From: an uncultured Chlorobiota bacterium
Lineage (GTDB): Bacteria; Bacteroidota; Bacteroidia; Bacteroidales; JAADGE01
Reading direction: 5' to 3'
Length of the DNA: 45,743 nt
Assembly (NCBI GenBank): GCA_947311445.1
Contig: CAMZKV010000012.1
Location: forward strand, 1-45,743
Numbering within the stretch: the stretch's first letter is position 1; each line of letters starts with the position of its first letter. The position numbers were made by a program, and so were the translations under genes. This document shows positions 1-9,849 of the stretch, piece by piece. Below the pieces are notes generated by a model. It saw only the letters and a program-made list of their open reading frames with translations, was not told the origin of the DNA and made no database searches.

Positions 1-330
1 ATGCCGGGATTAAATAAATTTAGTATTTCAAGAACTTTCTTTGCTTGGCTAAACCCAAATAAAGAAAGAGTTATTGACACAAAACTTCACGGTGGCGAAA
101 GAGCATATATTGTAACTGGCGAAATGGAAAAAGTATTCCCAATGGATATTTTACCAATGCAACTTTTAAAAGCAATTCATATAAAAGACCTTGATTTAAT
201 GGAAGAATTAGGTATATATGAAATTGCAGAAGAAGATTTTGCTTTATGCGAAGTTATTAATACTTCTAAAATTGAAATTCAAAAAAACATTAGAGAAGGC
301 TTTGAATTTGCAATTAAAGAATTAGGATAA
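1..330 (+). CDS. nqrA: Na+-translocating NADH:quinone reductase subunit A, C-terminal part
   Basis: This is the last 109 residues of NqrA, the cytoplasmic subunit of the sodium-pumping NADH:quinone oxidoreductase. Family members are usually about 450 residues, so the gene starts before the window and the ATG at base 1 is almost certainly an internal methionine. The visible part contains the typical C-terminal stretch ending in a serial Glu/Asp-rich helix (GEMEKVFPMDILPMQLLKA, then EEDFALCEVI). It is followed after 33 bases by nqrB, in the standard A-B-C-D-E-F order, which is the strongest support for the call. Nothing in the fragment looks damaged. Confidence 0.93.
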   Translation: MPGLNKFSISRTFFAWLNPNKERVIDTKLHGGERAYIVTGEMEKVFPMDILPMQLLKAIHIKDLDLMEELGIYEIAEEDFALCEVINTSKIEIQKNIREGFEFAIKELG

Positions 331-363
331 TCAATATTAAATAATAAATATTCAATTATTATA

Positions 364-1554
364 ATGAAAGGTTTACATAATTATATAGAAAAAATAAAAC
401 CAAACTTTGAAAAAGGTGGCAAACTTGAAAGATGGGGTGCTATTTTTGAAAGTTTTGAAACATTTTTATTTGTTCCCGGAAATACAACACCTAAAAAAGG
501 AGCTCATATTAGAGATGCAATAGACTCAAAAAGATTAATGAGTATTGTTGTTATGGCGGTTGTTCCTGCAATGCTTTTTGGAATGTGGAATGTTGGTTAT
601 CAGTATTTTATGTCAACAGGACAAACTGCAAGTTTTATAGAAACTTTTGGATACGGATTTTTAAAAGTACTTCCAATAATTATTGTTTCATATGTAGCAG
701 GGCTTGGAACTGAATTTGTTTTCGTTCACATAAAACAAAAAGAAATTGAAGAAGGTTTCCTTGTTTCCGGTATATTAATTCCATTAATACTTCCTATTGA
801 CACACCTCTTTGGATGGTTGCTGTTGCAACAATTTTTGCGGTAATTATTGGGAAAGAAGTATTTGGAGGAACAGGAATGAACATTGTTAACCCCGCACTT
901 CTTGCAAGAGCATTCTTATTCTTTGCATACCCATCAAAGATGTCTGGCGATAAAGTTTGGATTTCAAAACTAACTGATGGGCAAAATATTATTGATGGCT
1001 TTTCAGGAGCAACACCACTCGGGCAAGCTGTTACTAATGGAACTAATATTGTTGACGGTTTAGGACATAAATTATCAACATTTGATTATTTTATGGGGTG
1101 GATACCCGGTTCAATTGGTGAAACATCCGCATTAATGATTTTATTGGGAGCAATATTATTGCTTTACACAGGAGTTGCTAGTTGGAAAATTATGTTATCT
1201 GCATTCGCCGGAGGAGCTATAATGGGAATTATCTTAAATGTTTTTGCAACTGATACAAATTTGGCAATGTCAATTCCTTTCTACGACCATCTGTTGCTAG
1301 GAGGCTTTGCTTTCGGTATGGTATTTATGGCTACCGACCCTGTTTCAGCAGCACAAACTGAAAAAGGAAAATGGATATATGGTTTCCTTGCAGGTTTTAT
1401 GGCAATACTTGTAAGAGTACTTAATCCTGCTTATCCTGAGGGAGTTATGATGGCAATTTTACTTATGAATGTTATGGCTCCATTAATTGACCACTATGTT
1501 GTAAGAGCAAATGTTAAACGAAGATTAAAACGTATAAAAGTTGCAAAAAACTAA
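364..1554 (+). CDS. nqrB: Na+-NQR subunit B
   Basis: NqrB is the large membrane subunit that carries a covalent FMN and takes part in Na+ transport and quinone reduction. The 396-residue protein has a soluble N-terminus, then about ten hydrophobic segments from residue 57 onward. The flavin attachment motif DGFSGAT lies at residues 211-217, so Thr217 is the expected FMN-phosphothreonine made by ApbE. Length and motif match the family. It sits 33 bases after nqrA and 36 bases before nqrC, which fits one operon. No ApbE gene is present in this window, so the flavin transferase must be encoded elsewhere. Confidence 0.96.
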   Translation: MKGLHNYIEKIKPNFEKGGKLERWGAIFESFETFLFVPGNTTPKKGAHIRDAIDSKRLMSIVVMAVVPAMLFGMWNVGYQYFMSTGQTASFIETFGYGFLKVLPIIIVSYVAGLGTEFVFVHIKQKEIEEGFLVSGILIPLILPIDTPLWMVAVATIFAVIIGKEVFGGTGMNIVNPALLARAFLFFAYPSKMSGDKVWISKLTDGQNIIDGFSGATPLGQAVTNGTNIVDGLGHKLSTFDYFMGWIPGSIGETSALMILLGAILLLYTGVASWKIMLSAFAGGAIMGIILNVFATDTNLAMSIPFYDHLLLGGFAFGMVFMATDPVSAAQTEKGKWIYGFLAGFMAILVRVLNPAYPEGVMMAILLMNVMAPLIDHYVVRANVKRRLKRIKVAKN

Positions 1555-1590
1555 ACTTTAAAGTTTTCAATAATTTTAATTTTAAATAAA

Positions 1591-2313
1591 ATGAAGATAG
1601 ATACAAACAGCAATATATATACTTTTATATATGCATCAGTAATGGTTATTTTAGTTGCTGCATTATTGGCTTTTACAGCAATAAAACTTCAACCTTTACA
1701 AGAAAAAAACATAAGGGTTGAAAAAATGCAAAACATACTACAATCGGTAGGAATTGAAACAACTGTTGATGATGCAGAAGCCCAATTTAAAAAATATATA
1801 ACAAAACAAGTACTTGTTAACACAAAAGGCGAAGAAGTTAAAGGAAATGCTTTTTCAACAAACTTAAAAGCTCAAACAAGGCTAAAAAAAGAAGATAGGG
1901 TTTTGCCTGTATTTTATGCTAAAATGGATGATGGAAAAAAAATGGCAATTATACCATTAAGAGGAACCGGTCTTTGGGGACCAATATGGGGCTATTTAGC
2001 ATTAGAAAATGATTTCAATACTATTTATGGTGCAGTTTTCGACCATAAAGGAGAAACTCCCGGACTTGGAGCAGACATAAACAAAGATTGGTTTGAAAAA
2101 CCATTTAAAGGAAAAACTCTATTTGAAGGAGATAAATTTGTTTCAATAACAATATATAAAGGAGGAAAAGGAGCTGCAAAACTTGCAGGCGACACAAAAC
2201 ACGGTTGCGATGCAATTTCAGGAGGAACAATTACAAGTAAAGGTCTTCAAAGAATGCTAAAAGAAGAATGGCTTGACAATTATGAAGCTTTCTTAAAAAA
2301 GAATAAAAAGTAA
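1591..2313 (+). CDS. nqrC: Na+-NQR subunit C (covalent FMN)
   Basis: NqrC is a membrane-anchored, periplasm-facing subunit that carries the second covalent FMN. The 240-residue protein has one N-terminal membrane helix (about residues 10-31) and an FMN-binding domain. The attachment site reads DAISGGT at residues 207-213, so Thr213 is the expected flavin acceptor. The usual motif is SGAT; here Ala is replaced by Gly, a conservative change that I think also occurs in other Bacteroidota but cannot check. It lies between nqrB and nqrD with short spacers and is very probably co-transcribed with them. Confidence 0.95.
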   Translation: MKIDTNSNIYTFIYASVMVILVAALLAFTAIKLQPLQEKNIRVEKMQNILQSVGIETTVDDAEAQFKKYITKQVLVNTKGEEVKGNAFSTNLKAQTRLKKEDRVLPVFYAKMDDGKKMAIIPLRGTGLWGPIWGYLALENDFNTIYGAVFDHKGETPGLGADINKDWFEKPFKGKTLFEGDKFVSITIYKGGKGAAKLAGDTKHGCDAISGGTITSKGLQRMLKEEWLDNYEAFLKKNKK

Positions 2314-2374
2314 ACTAAAAAGATAATTATTTTAATCCTTTAAACAAGGTTACTAAATTATAAAAAATAAAAAA

Positions 2375-3010
2375 ATGAGTAAGAATTCAAAATTATTATC
2401 AGGACCAATTAATTTAAATAATCCAATTACGGTTCAGGTACTAGGTATATGTTCTGCACTTGCTGTTACAGTTAAATTAGAACCCGCAATAGTTATGTCT
2501 GTTTCAGTTACGGCTGTACTTGCACTTGCAAATGTTATAGTTTCTCTTTTAAGAAATACAATTCCATCAAGAATAAGAATTATTGTGCAACTTGTTATTG
2601 TTGCAGCACTTGTAATTCTTGTTGATCAAATTCTTAAAGCATACCTTTATGATGTTAGCAAACAACTTTCTGTTTTTGTAGGTTTAATTATAACAAACTG
2701 TATTATAATGGGACGTTTAGAGGCTTTTGCATTAGGAAACAAACCTTATGCCTCATTTCTTGATGGCATTGGAAACGGAGCAGGTTATGCAATAATACTT
2801 ATAATAATTGCAGCTATTAGAGAACTTTTTGGAGCAGGAACCTTAACATTTCCGGGAATTGGCGAAGTTACAATTATTCCACAAGCATTCTATGATTTTG
2901 GATACCAAAATAACGGACTTGTTATTCTTCCTCCAATGGCACTTATTGTTGTAGGAATTATAATTTGGGTACAAAGAGCAAAAACAAGGGAATTAATTGA
3001 AGAAGTATAG
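2375..3010 (+). CDS. nqrD: Na+-NQR subunit D
   Basis: NqrD is one of two homologous six-helix membrane subunits that, with NqrE, bind an iron centre in the membrane and relay electrons across it. The 211-residue product is hydrophobic throughout. It has the paired conserved pieces of this family, [13 protein letters not shown] around residues 105-120 and a later [10 protein letters not shown] segment. Cys108 in TNCIIMG is the kind of residue that ligates the intramembrane iron centre. Upstream spacing is 61 bases and downstream spacing 134 bases, the largest gap in the operon; I see no terminator in it. Confidence 0.95.
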   Translation: MSKNSKLLSGPINLNNPITVQVLGICSALAVTVKLEPAIVMSVSVTAVLALANVIVSLLRNTIPSRIRIIVQLVIVAALVILVDQILKAYLYDVSKQLSVFVGLIITNCIIMGRLEAFALGNKPYASFLDGIGNGAGYAIILIIIAAIRELFGAGTLTFPGIGEVTIIPQAFYDFGYQNNGLVILPPMALIVVGIIIWVQRAKTRELIEEV

Positions 3011-3144
3011 AATATGAAAAAGTATCTGTGTAGATTAAATTATTACTATACTAATAATTTTCTAAAAATAAATACAACTACATTGATACTTAATACATAA
3101 TAAAAAATAATAATATTAGATTGTAAAGTTAAAAAATAAATAAA

Positions 3145-3765
3145 ATGCAAGATTTATTAAATTTGTTTGTAAGATCAATATTTGTTGAAAATATGGTATT
3201 TGCCTTCTTTTTAGGCATGTGTTCATATTTGGCTGTATCAAAGACAGTTAATACCGCAATGGGCTTGGGTATAGCCGTTACATTTGTGTTGGTTATTACA
3301 ATTCCTGTTGATTGGGCATTAAATGAATATGTACTAAAAAAAGGAGCATTAGACTGGTTAATTGGCGAACAGGCTGCTGAAATTGATTTAAGTTTTCTTA
3401 GCTTTATTATGTTTATTGCCGTAATTGCATCAATGGTACAATTAGTTGAGATGGTTGTAGAGAAATTTGCACCAGCATTATATTCTCAACTAGGAATTTT
3501 CTTACCATTAATTGCTGTTAACTGTGCAATACTTGGAGGTTCTTTATTTATGCAAGAACGTGAGTTAGCAAGTATTGGAGAAGCTACTGTTTATGGGCTT
3601 GGCTCCGGAATAGGTTGGTTACTTGCAATTATTGGTATTGCGGCAATCCGTGAAAAAATTAGATATTCAAACATCCCTGCACCTTTAAGAGGATTAGGAA
3701 TTACCTTTATTGCAACAGGAATTATGGCAATAGCATTTATGACCTTTATGGGAATAAAACTTTAA
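3145..3765 (+). CDS. nqrE: Na+-NQR subunit E
   Basis: NqrE is the partner of NqrD in the membrane core of the sodium pump. The 206-residue protein is nearly all hydrophobic helices. It begins MQDLLNLFVRSIFVENMVF, typical of NqrE, and contains AVNCAILGGSLFM around residues 122-136, the counterpart of the NqrD cysteine segment. The C-terminal half includes AAIREKIRYSNIP. The gene lies between nqrD and nqrF in the conserved order. Nothing unusual is visible. Confidence 0.95.
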   Translation: MQDLLNLFVRSIFVENMVFAFFLGMCSYLAVSKTVNTAMGLGIAVTFVLVITIPVDWALNEYVLKKGALDWLIGEQAAEIDLSFLSFIMFIAVIASMVQLVEMVVEKFAPALYSQLGIFLPLIAVNCAILGGSLFMQERELASIGEATVYGLGSGIGWLLAIIGIAAIREKIRYSNIPAPLRGLGITFIATGIMAIAFMTFMGIKL

Positions 3766-3839
3766 AAATAAAATACTCACTATTGGTAATAATAGTAAAG
3801 AAAAATAGTAAATAATTACATTATAAATATTCAATTAAG

Positions 3840-5102
3840 ATGATATTACTTGAAGCATCAATGTCAACCGTTTTAACAATAAGTATTGCAGCTTTTTTAT
3901 TAGTTATGCTTCTTTTAGTTGGCATACTACTTTTTGCAAAAGCAAAACTCTTACCATCCGGTGAAGTTACACTTAATATTAATGATGATAGCGAACATCA
4001 ATATAAAGTGTCCCCAGGTTCAACATTACTTAGTACATTAGGAAGCCAAAAAATATTACTCCCTTCTGCTTGTGGCGGTGGTGGTACCTGTGGGATGTGC
4101 GAATGTGAAGTTCATGAGGGAGGCGGAGAGATTTTGCCAACCGAAAAACCTTTTTTCACACGTAAAGAAATAAAAGAGAATAAACGTTTAGCATGTCAAG
4201 TTAAAGTTAAAGAAGATATGAAAGTTGAGATACCTCAAGAAATTATGGGTATCAAAAAATGGGAATGTGAAGTTATTTCTAATGGCAATGTTGCAACATT
4301 TATTAAAGAATTTGTTGTTAAATTACCAGAAGGCGAAACTCTCGATTTCCGTTCAGGAGGATATATTCAAATTGATGTTCCGAAAATTACAGTTCCTTTT
4401 AAAGATTTTGATATTGAAAAAGAATATCATGGAGACTGGGATAAATTTAATATGTGGGATTTAGAAATGGTAAATCCGGAAGAAACATACAGAGCATATT
4501 CAATGGCAAACCACCCGGCAGAAGGAAATATTGTTATGCTAAATATTAGAATTGCAACTCCGCCTTGGGATAGAGCAAAAAATGGTTTTATGAATGTAAA
4601 TCCGGGAATTTGTTCTTCTTATATTTTTGGTTTAAAACCAGGAGATAAAGTTACAATTTCCGGTCCTTATGGAGAATTTTTTATAAAAGATACAGATAAT
4701 GAAATGATGTTTATTGGAGGTGGTGCCGGCATGGCTCCAATGCGTTCGCATATTTTTGACCAATTTCAAACACAAAAAACTAAAAGGAAAGCAACTTTTT
4801 GGTATGGAGCTCGTTCTTTGCGTGAAACTTTTTACCAAGAACATTTTGATAAAATTGCAGCAGAAAATGAAAACTTCGAATGGCATCTTGCTCTTTCAGA
4901 ACCTCAGGAAGAAGATAATTGGACAGGACCAACAGGATTTATACACCAAGTTATTTTTGATGAGTACTTAAAAGATCATGAAGAACCGGAAGATATTGAA
5001 TATTATCTTTGTGGACCTCCAATGATGAATTCAGCAGTAGAAAAAATGCTCTATGATTTAGGAGTACCAAAAGAAAACATTATGTTTGATGATTTTGGAT
5101 AA
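3840..5102 (+). CDS. nqrF: Na+-NQR subunit F (NADH dehydrogenase, FAD and 2Fe-2S)
   Basis: NqrF takes electrons from NADH and passes them through FAD and a 2Fe-2S cluster to the rest of the pump. The 420-residue protein has an N-terminal membrane helix (about 10-33) and a plant-type ferredoxin domain with cysteines at 78, 84, 87 and 119. It then has a flavin domain with RAYSMAN at 218-224, an NAD site GGGAGMAP at 293-300, and a C-terminal [10 protein letters not shown] motif. The usual family length is about 400-410. Met8 is another possible start; I keep the first ATG because both give an N-terminal anchor. It is the last gene of the operon and is followed by a strong hairpin. Confidence 0.96.
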   Translation: MILLEASMSTVLTISIAAFLLVMLLLVGILLFAKAKLLPSGEVTLNINDDSEHQYKVSPGSTLLSTLGSQKILLPSACGGGGTCGMCECEVHEGGGEILPTEKPFFTRKEIKENKRLACQVKVKEDMKVEIPQEIMGIKKWECEVISNGNVATFIKEFVVKLPEGETLDFRSGGYIQIDVPKITVPFKDFDIEKEYHGDWDKFNMWDLEMVNPEETYRAYSMANHPAEGNIVMLNIRIATPPWDRAKNGFMNVNPGICSSYIFGLKPGDKVTISGPYGEFFIKDTDNEMMFIGGGAGMAPMRSHIFDQFQTQKTKRKATFWYGARSLRETFYQEHFDKIAAENENFEWHLALSEPQEEDNWTGPTGFIHQVIFDEYLKDHEEPEDIEYYLCGPPMMNSAVEKMLYDLGVPKENIMFDDFG

Positions 5103-5125
5103 ATTTAATTTCTTATGTTTTGAAA

Positions 5126-5156
5126 GCCGTATTCTCATTTAGAATACGGCTTTTTT
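5126..5156 (+). terminator. Rho-independent terminator after nqrF
   Basis: A perfect 10-bp stem (GCCGTATTCT at 5126-5135 paired with 5141-5150), a 5-nt loop and six T residues follow nqrF by 23 bases. The convergent gene on the minus strand ends right at its edge, so the hairpin may also stop leftward transcription, although the T tract on that side is poor. Confidence 0.88.
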
Positions 5157-7347
5157 ATGACTTTGAAGTATTTGCTGTTTTAGTTTTAACATAATCTATA
5201 AGTAAATCAATATCTGTATCCTCAGAAGTATGTTTTAAAATATATTCTTTGTCTTCCTTAATACTATCTTCAAATGTATGTAAACTTCCGATTTTGATGC
5301 CTTGTAGATACATTTTAACAGCATTCATTTTATTGTTATTGCAAAATAAAACATGCCCGTAGTTTATAAAATCATAGGCTGTTGGTTTATTTTCGGTTAA
5401 TTTTTTATAATATTTTTCAGAGATTTCAAACTTTCCTAAAACAAAAGAACACCAAGCTATTGGACGAATTGCTTTTACATTTTCCGGGTCGTAATATTCT
5501 ACTTTAAAATATCTTTTTATTGCATTTTCATAATCGTTTAAAGATAAATAACAATGTCCAATATTTGCTTGAATATGAAGGTTTTCGGAATCATCTTTTT
5601 CAGCTTTTTTATAATATTCTAGTGCCTTTTCGTAATTATGGTTTTTTCTATAACAAAAAGCAATTTTTTTAGTAAGCCAGATTGATGGTTCTTTAAAAAG
5701 TTCTGCTTTCTGATAGAACTCTAATGCCTTATCATAATTTTTAAGTTTCTGCCATGCAAAACCAAGTTTTTCAAAGTTTTTTTGAGACGATTTACCTTTT
5801 ATTTTAGAAAGAGCATTAATAGCTTCTTTATAAAACCCTTTTTTGAAAAATAGTTCAGAAATAATTTTTAAAGTGTCATCATTTTTTGAAATAGTACTAA
5901 AAAATGTAGTGTTATGTATATCAAGGCTTGTTTCAAAAAAATCATTAAACTCAGAGTGCAGAGGATGTAGTTTAAAAAACCGGTATAAATCTTGAATATA
6001 TCTTGTAAAAATGTGTTTGTCTTTTGCCCCTTTTTTTAGAAGTTCATCATCATCGCTAATTTCTTTCATTTGTTCCATTTCTGTTTTAAAAAGTTCAACA
6101 ATCATGCTTCTTTGTGCTTTTGGCATCATGTTAATATTCATACAGAATGAGTATTTGTCTGAATTACACATAAAAGCAGAATTTTCTAGTCCTTTTGCAA
6201 ATGCAGAGCTATCAAATTTGTCATCAAAAGTTGAAAATGCTTTTTTTACCTCATTGTTTTCAGAATAGAATGGCATAAACCAATTTGCAGGTTCAGTAAA
6301 AAAAGGAAAATTTTTAAACATCGCAAAAGCACTCATAAAAACATCTGATCCTTCTACTTGCATTTTAGAAAAATCTGCCATTTTTTCAAGTAGGTCAGGT
6401 GCTTCATCAAAAATTTCTTCCCAATCAGGATTTTGATCTTCAATCAAACTGTCAGAAATAATATCATCCAAATTAAGTTTGTCTTCTATTTTAGGTCTGA
6501 ATTTTTCCATTTCCGGAATTATTTCATCTCTTAATTTTTTTGATATTTTTTCGGTTTCTTTTGTTCTAATAAGTTGTAAAATTATTTCTTCAATATGAGA
6601 ATCTATGTTATCATCTTTTTTTATTTGAGTTACTTTTTTTATTAAATCTTCATATAAATATATTCTTTTGTTATATATGTAAAAGGTAATAATAATTCCA
6701 ACTAGTGCCCTATTCCAAACAGCATTTTCATCGGCATCATAAAAGTCAAATAAAGAGAGAAGTTTTTTTTTGTCGAACCTGTGCGTTAGGCTTATTGTAA
6801 GAGCACTAACAATTATGCTTTTTTCATGAAAGAAAGGTTTTCCTGAGCGTGCAAACTTTTTTAAAGATATTAAATCACTGTCTGTCAAATTATTACTTAG
6901 CCAAATAAGATGGAATATTTTGTATAGATTTTTTTTTCGTTCAATACTTTCAGGCAAGTTTTTGGTGTTAATAAACTCAGTAATTTTACTGGCTAAGGTA
7001 ATTTTGTTCTTATTAATTTCAGCATTTAAAACCCTTTTATCATAACTTAATTTAGAATTAATATTCGCTATAAAATACTCATCTTTTAATGTTTGAGAAA
7101 TGTCTAATAAAGAAACTTGAATACGTTTATATATATTGGGTTTTTCAGGATCATTAATTCCTCTGAAAGTATATTCTAATAAATAATTATATGTTTCTTT
7201 TTGTTTTTCAAAATTTCTTTTAATATCTGTACTATTGCTTTTTAAGATGTGTTTTTCAATTAACAAAAAGGCATCAGCAAGTTTTTTATCTGTAACAAAA
7301 TCGCATGTTTTATTATAATTTTTTAAGAAATCTGTATTTAAAATCAT
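5155..7347 (-). CDS. Large TPR-repeat protein of unknown function
   Basis: The C-terminal third (about residues 515-700) holds at least five tetratricopeptide-type repeats. Examples are LKNYDKALEFYQKAE, NHNYEKALEYYKKAE and LNDYENAIKRYFKVE, which usually form a protein-binding superhelix. The first 500 residues are charged, helical-looking and have no family I recognise. There is no signal peptide or membrane segment, so it is probably cytoplasmic. The protein is 730 residues and appears intact. It stands alone, convergent with the nqr operon and divergent from the broken kinase gene. A TAnnTTTG-like box (TATTTTTG on the minus strand, 7379-7386) lies about 30 bases before the start codon. The function is open; a scaffold role is only a guess from the repeats. 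Confidence 0.8.
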   Translation of the reverse strand: MILNTDFLKNYNKTCDFVTDKKLADAFLLIEKHILKSNSTDIKRNFEKQKETYNYLLEYTFRGINDPEKPNIYKRIQVSLLDISQTLKDEYFIANINSKLSYDKRVLNAEINKNKITLASKITEFINTKNLPESIERKKNLYKIFHLIWLSNNLTDSDLISLKKFARSGKPFFHEKSIIVSALTISLTHRFDKKKLLSLFDFYDADENAVWNRALVGIIITFYIYNKRIYLYEDLIKKVTQIKKDDNIDSHIEEIILQLIRTKETEKISKKLRDEIIPEMEKFRPKIEDKLNLDDIISDSLIEDQNPDWEEIFDEAPDLLEKMADFSKMQVEGSDVFMSAFAMFKNFPFFTEPANWFMPFYSENNEVKKAFSTFDDKFDSSAFAKGLENSAFMCNSDKYSFCMNINMMPKAQRSMIVELFKTEMEQMKEISDDDELLKKGAKDKHIFTRYIQDLYRFFKLHPLHSEFNDFFETSLDIHNTTFFSTISKNDDTLKIISELFFKKGFYKEAINALSKIKGKSSQKNFEKLGFAWQKLKNYDKALEFYQKAELFKEPSIWLTKKIAFCYRKNHNYEKALEYYKKAEKDDSENLHIQANIGHCYLSLNDYENAIKRYFKVEYYDPENVKAIRPIAWCSFVLGKFEISEKYYKKLTENKPTAYDFINYGHVLFCNNNKMNAVKMYLQGIKIGSLHTFEDSIKEDKEYILKHTSEDTDIDLLIDYVKTKTANTSKS

Positions 7348-7448
7348 ATTTTCAAATATTATTTTTAAATTTTAAATACAAAAATAATACAAATTATATT
7401 TTATGTCATAAAGGCATAAAAACATAGTTTTATTATAGACAGATTATG

Positions 7449-7456
7449 TATATTTG
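7449..7456 (+). promoter_or_regulatory. Putative -7 box before the split histidine kinase gene
   Basis: TATATTTG matches the Bacteroidota -7 consensus TAnnTTTG and lies 27 bases before the ATG at 7484. No good TTTG box is visible 17-23 bases upstream, so the assignment is weak. Confidence 0.4.
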
Positions 7457-7483
7457 AAGAATCGATAATTTATACACCAAATA

Positions 7484-8862
7484 ATGAAATCTATTTTAAA
7501 TTTTTTTATAAAAGATTACAAATTTAAATCAGATGTTGAACTTTTCAGAGTAAAGTCTTTTGTTGTTATTATTTTTTCAGCTTTATTCTTACTTTTTGCT
7601 TTTATGATTAGAACTCTTTTCTTGGGCTATTATACAGCACTTTATACCCAATACCTGTATCTAGCAGCAGGGATTATATCTTTGTTTTTTATAAAAAAGG
7701 GAAACTTTAGACTTATTGGTAACTTATTGTCCGTATTGATTGTTTTAACAGAGATGTTTGCACTTTTTTCTAATATGTCAAATGCAAAACCATTTAATTT
7801 TTTTGTTGATGAATTTTATGTTTTTATAGTATTTATATTTTTTTCAACAATGTTTGCTGAACGCTATGTTCTAATAATAAACACATTTTTAATACTTTTT
7901 TCTTCTATTTTTATCTAGATTCTTTTCTTCCAAGTATTTTGCCCGAATTAAATTTTGGTATAGGAATATATGTAATTGCAGTAATAGCTGTCTTTGTTTT
8001 TAACTATTTATATTCTCGCACAATTATTACAGCAATTAAAGAAATTTCAGAGAAAATAAATGTGTCGGAACAAAAAAATAAAGAACTTGTTAAGAAACAA
8101 AATCAACTGGAACAAAACCAAATAGAATTAAAAAAAGCTAAAGATAAAGCTGAGGAAAACGATAAGTTAAAGTCATTTTTTCTATCCAATATGTCTCATG
8201 AAATAAGAACACCGATGAACTCAATTCTTGGCTTTACTCAGGTGCTAAAAGAAACAAAATTATCTGATAAGCAATTTGAATATATCAATGTTATAGAAAA
8301 TAGTGGAAAACATCTACTTAATGTAATTGACGATATATTGGAAATTTCAAAATATGAAGCTAATAAAGTTAAAATTGAAGAAACAATATGCAATTTAAAC
8401 AAGCTCATTAAAGAAATTGTGCTTTTTTTTGAACTATCTTTTAAAAAAGAAAAGAAAACAAATATTAAAATAAATGCTTCATATGTCCTAAACAATGGAG
8501 ATGAACTAATATATACTGACAGTAAAAAATTACGCCAAATTCTTATTAATTTAATTAGTAATTCAATAAAGTTTACTCTATCGGGTTCAATCTCAATTTC
8601 ATATAAACTGACTGAAAACGATGAATTGTTATTTTCTGTAAAAGATACCGGAATTGGAATTGAAAAAAAACAAATTCCAATTATTTTTGAAAGGTTTAGG
8701 CAAGCAGATGAAACTACTACACGCAAATATGGAGGGTCGGGGCTTGGTCTTGCTATTGCAAAATCTTGTACTGAATTTTTAAAAGGTAAAATTTGGGTAG
8801 AGTCTGAAATAGGTATAGGTTCCGTATTCTTTTTTACAATTCCATACAAAGCTGTAAATTAA
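7484..8862 (+). pseudogene. Membrane histidine kinase, interrupted by a frameshift near 7913
   Basis: Two adjacent frames together make one sensor kinase of about 459 residues. The first (7484-7918, 144 codons) codes four or five membrane helices and ends at TAG 7916-7918. The second frame is open across the junction and continues to 8862 with a last membrane helix, a coiled coil and a complete kinase core. In the second frame, numbered from the TTG at 7939, the phospho-acceptor is His87 in MSHEIRTPMN, the N box carries Asn208, the G1 box is DTGIG at 236-240, the F box is FERFRQAD, and the G2 box is GGSGLG at 265-270. Adding one T to the run at 7908-7912 joins the frames. No receiver domain is attached. 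It could be a real mutation, a sequencing error, or two separately translated parts. Confidence 0.75.
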
Positions 8863-8868
8863 ATTTAG

Positions 8869-9843
8869 TTAATTATTGCGAAGTGTAACATAATCAACTA
8901 AATCTATAAGAGCTGTTTTTGCAGATGAATCTTGAAAATCCAATAAAATTTCTGTTGCTTTGTTTTTATACTCTATCATTTTTTCTTCTGTGTATTTTAA
9001 ACCTCCCTTATTTTTAACAAAATCAATAACTTCATCAACTTTATTATTGTCAGAACTATATTTTTGAATAATTCTCAGGATATGTTTTTTTTCGGATTTT
9101 TTAGAATTATTAAGAGCATAAATTAAAGGCAAGGTCATTTTTTTTTCTTGGATATCATTTCCCGAAGGCTTACCTGTTAAATTTGTTTTTTGATAATCAA
9201 ATAAATCATCTTTTATTTGAAATGCAATTCCGGCATATTTCCCAAACTCTTTAAGTTTGTGCATTTCTTCATCATTTGCACCCGCCCCTCTTCCTCCTGC
9301 AGCTGTACAAGATGCAATTAAAGTTGCAGTTTTTTTAAAAATAATTTTAAAATAAGTTTCTTCTGTAATGTCTAATTTTCTAGATTTTTCAATTTGAAGT
9401 AGTTCTCCTTCCGCCATTTCTTTCACAGCTTCTGAAACAATTTCTAAAAGTTCAAATTCTTTGTTTTTAACAGCTAAAAGCAAACCTTTTGATAATAAAA
9501 AATCGCCTGTTAATACAGCAATTTTGGATTTCCAAAGAGCATTTATTGAGAAAAAACCTCTTCTTTTATCTGCGTCATCAACAACGTCATCGTGCACTAG
9601 CGTAGCTGTGTGCAATAATTCTATCAATGCCGCTGCTGTATAGGTGCTTTTGTTAACTTCTCCAATTAATTTTGCAGAAAGAAAAACAAACATTGGTCGC
9701 ATTTGCTTACCTTTTCTTCGAACAATATAGTTCATTACAATATCAAGTAGGCGAACATTACTTTTAATAGAGCCTTTAAAGAATTTTTCAAACTCTTTCA
9801 TTTCAGGCTTTATTAGGGCTTTTATTTCATTAATTTTAGTCAT
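8869..9843 (-). CDS. Polyprenyl diphosphate synthase (long-chain trans-prenyltransferase)
   Basis: This enzyme adds isopentenyl diphosphate units to an allylic primer to make a long prenyl chain, in Bacteroidota most likely for the menaquinone side chain. The 324-residue protein has the two aspartate-rich motifs, DDVVD at residues 85-89 (followed by the RRG of HDDVVDDADKRRG) and DDLFD at 212-216. It also has the early GKQMRP substrate site at 45-50. Length matches IspB/HepT-type enzymes; exact chain length cannot be read from sequence. It lies 6 bases downstream of the outer-membrane protein gene on the same strand, suggesting co-transcription. It ends 6 bases from the end of the convergent kinase gene. 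Confidence 0.9.
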   Translation of the reverse strand: MTKINEIKALIKPEMKEFEKFFKGSIKSNVRLLDIVMNYIVRRKGKQMRPMFVFLSAKLIGEVNKSTYTAAALIELLHTATLVHDDVVDDADKRRGFFSINALWKSKIAVLTGDFLLSKGLLLAVKNKEFELLEIVSEAVKEMAEGELLQIEKSRKLDITEETYFKIIFKKTATLIASCTAAGGRGAGANDEEMHKLKEFGKYAGIAFQIKDDLFDYQKTNLTGKPSGNDIQEKKMTLPLIYALNNSKKSEKKHILRIIQKYSSDNNKVDEVIDFVKNKGGLKYTEEKMIEYKNKATEILLDFQDSSAKTALIDLVDYVTLRNN

Positions 9844-9849
9844 CTGAAA

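Noticed and set aside
7895-7918. Programmed -1 frameshift in the split histidine kinase
   Set aside because: The T runs do not form an X XXY YYZ slippery heptamer in the reading frame, and no clear downstream stem-loop or pseudoknot is visible, so a mutation or read error is simpler.
8238-8849. 203-codon minus-strand ORF opposite the kinase domain
   Set aside because: It lies wholly antisense to the catalytic core of a recognisable histidine kinase and resembles nothing.
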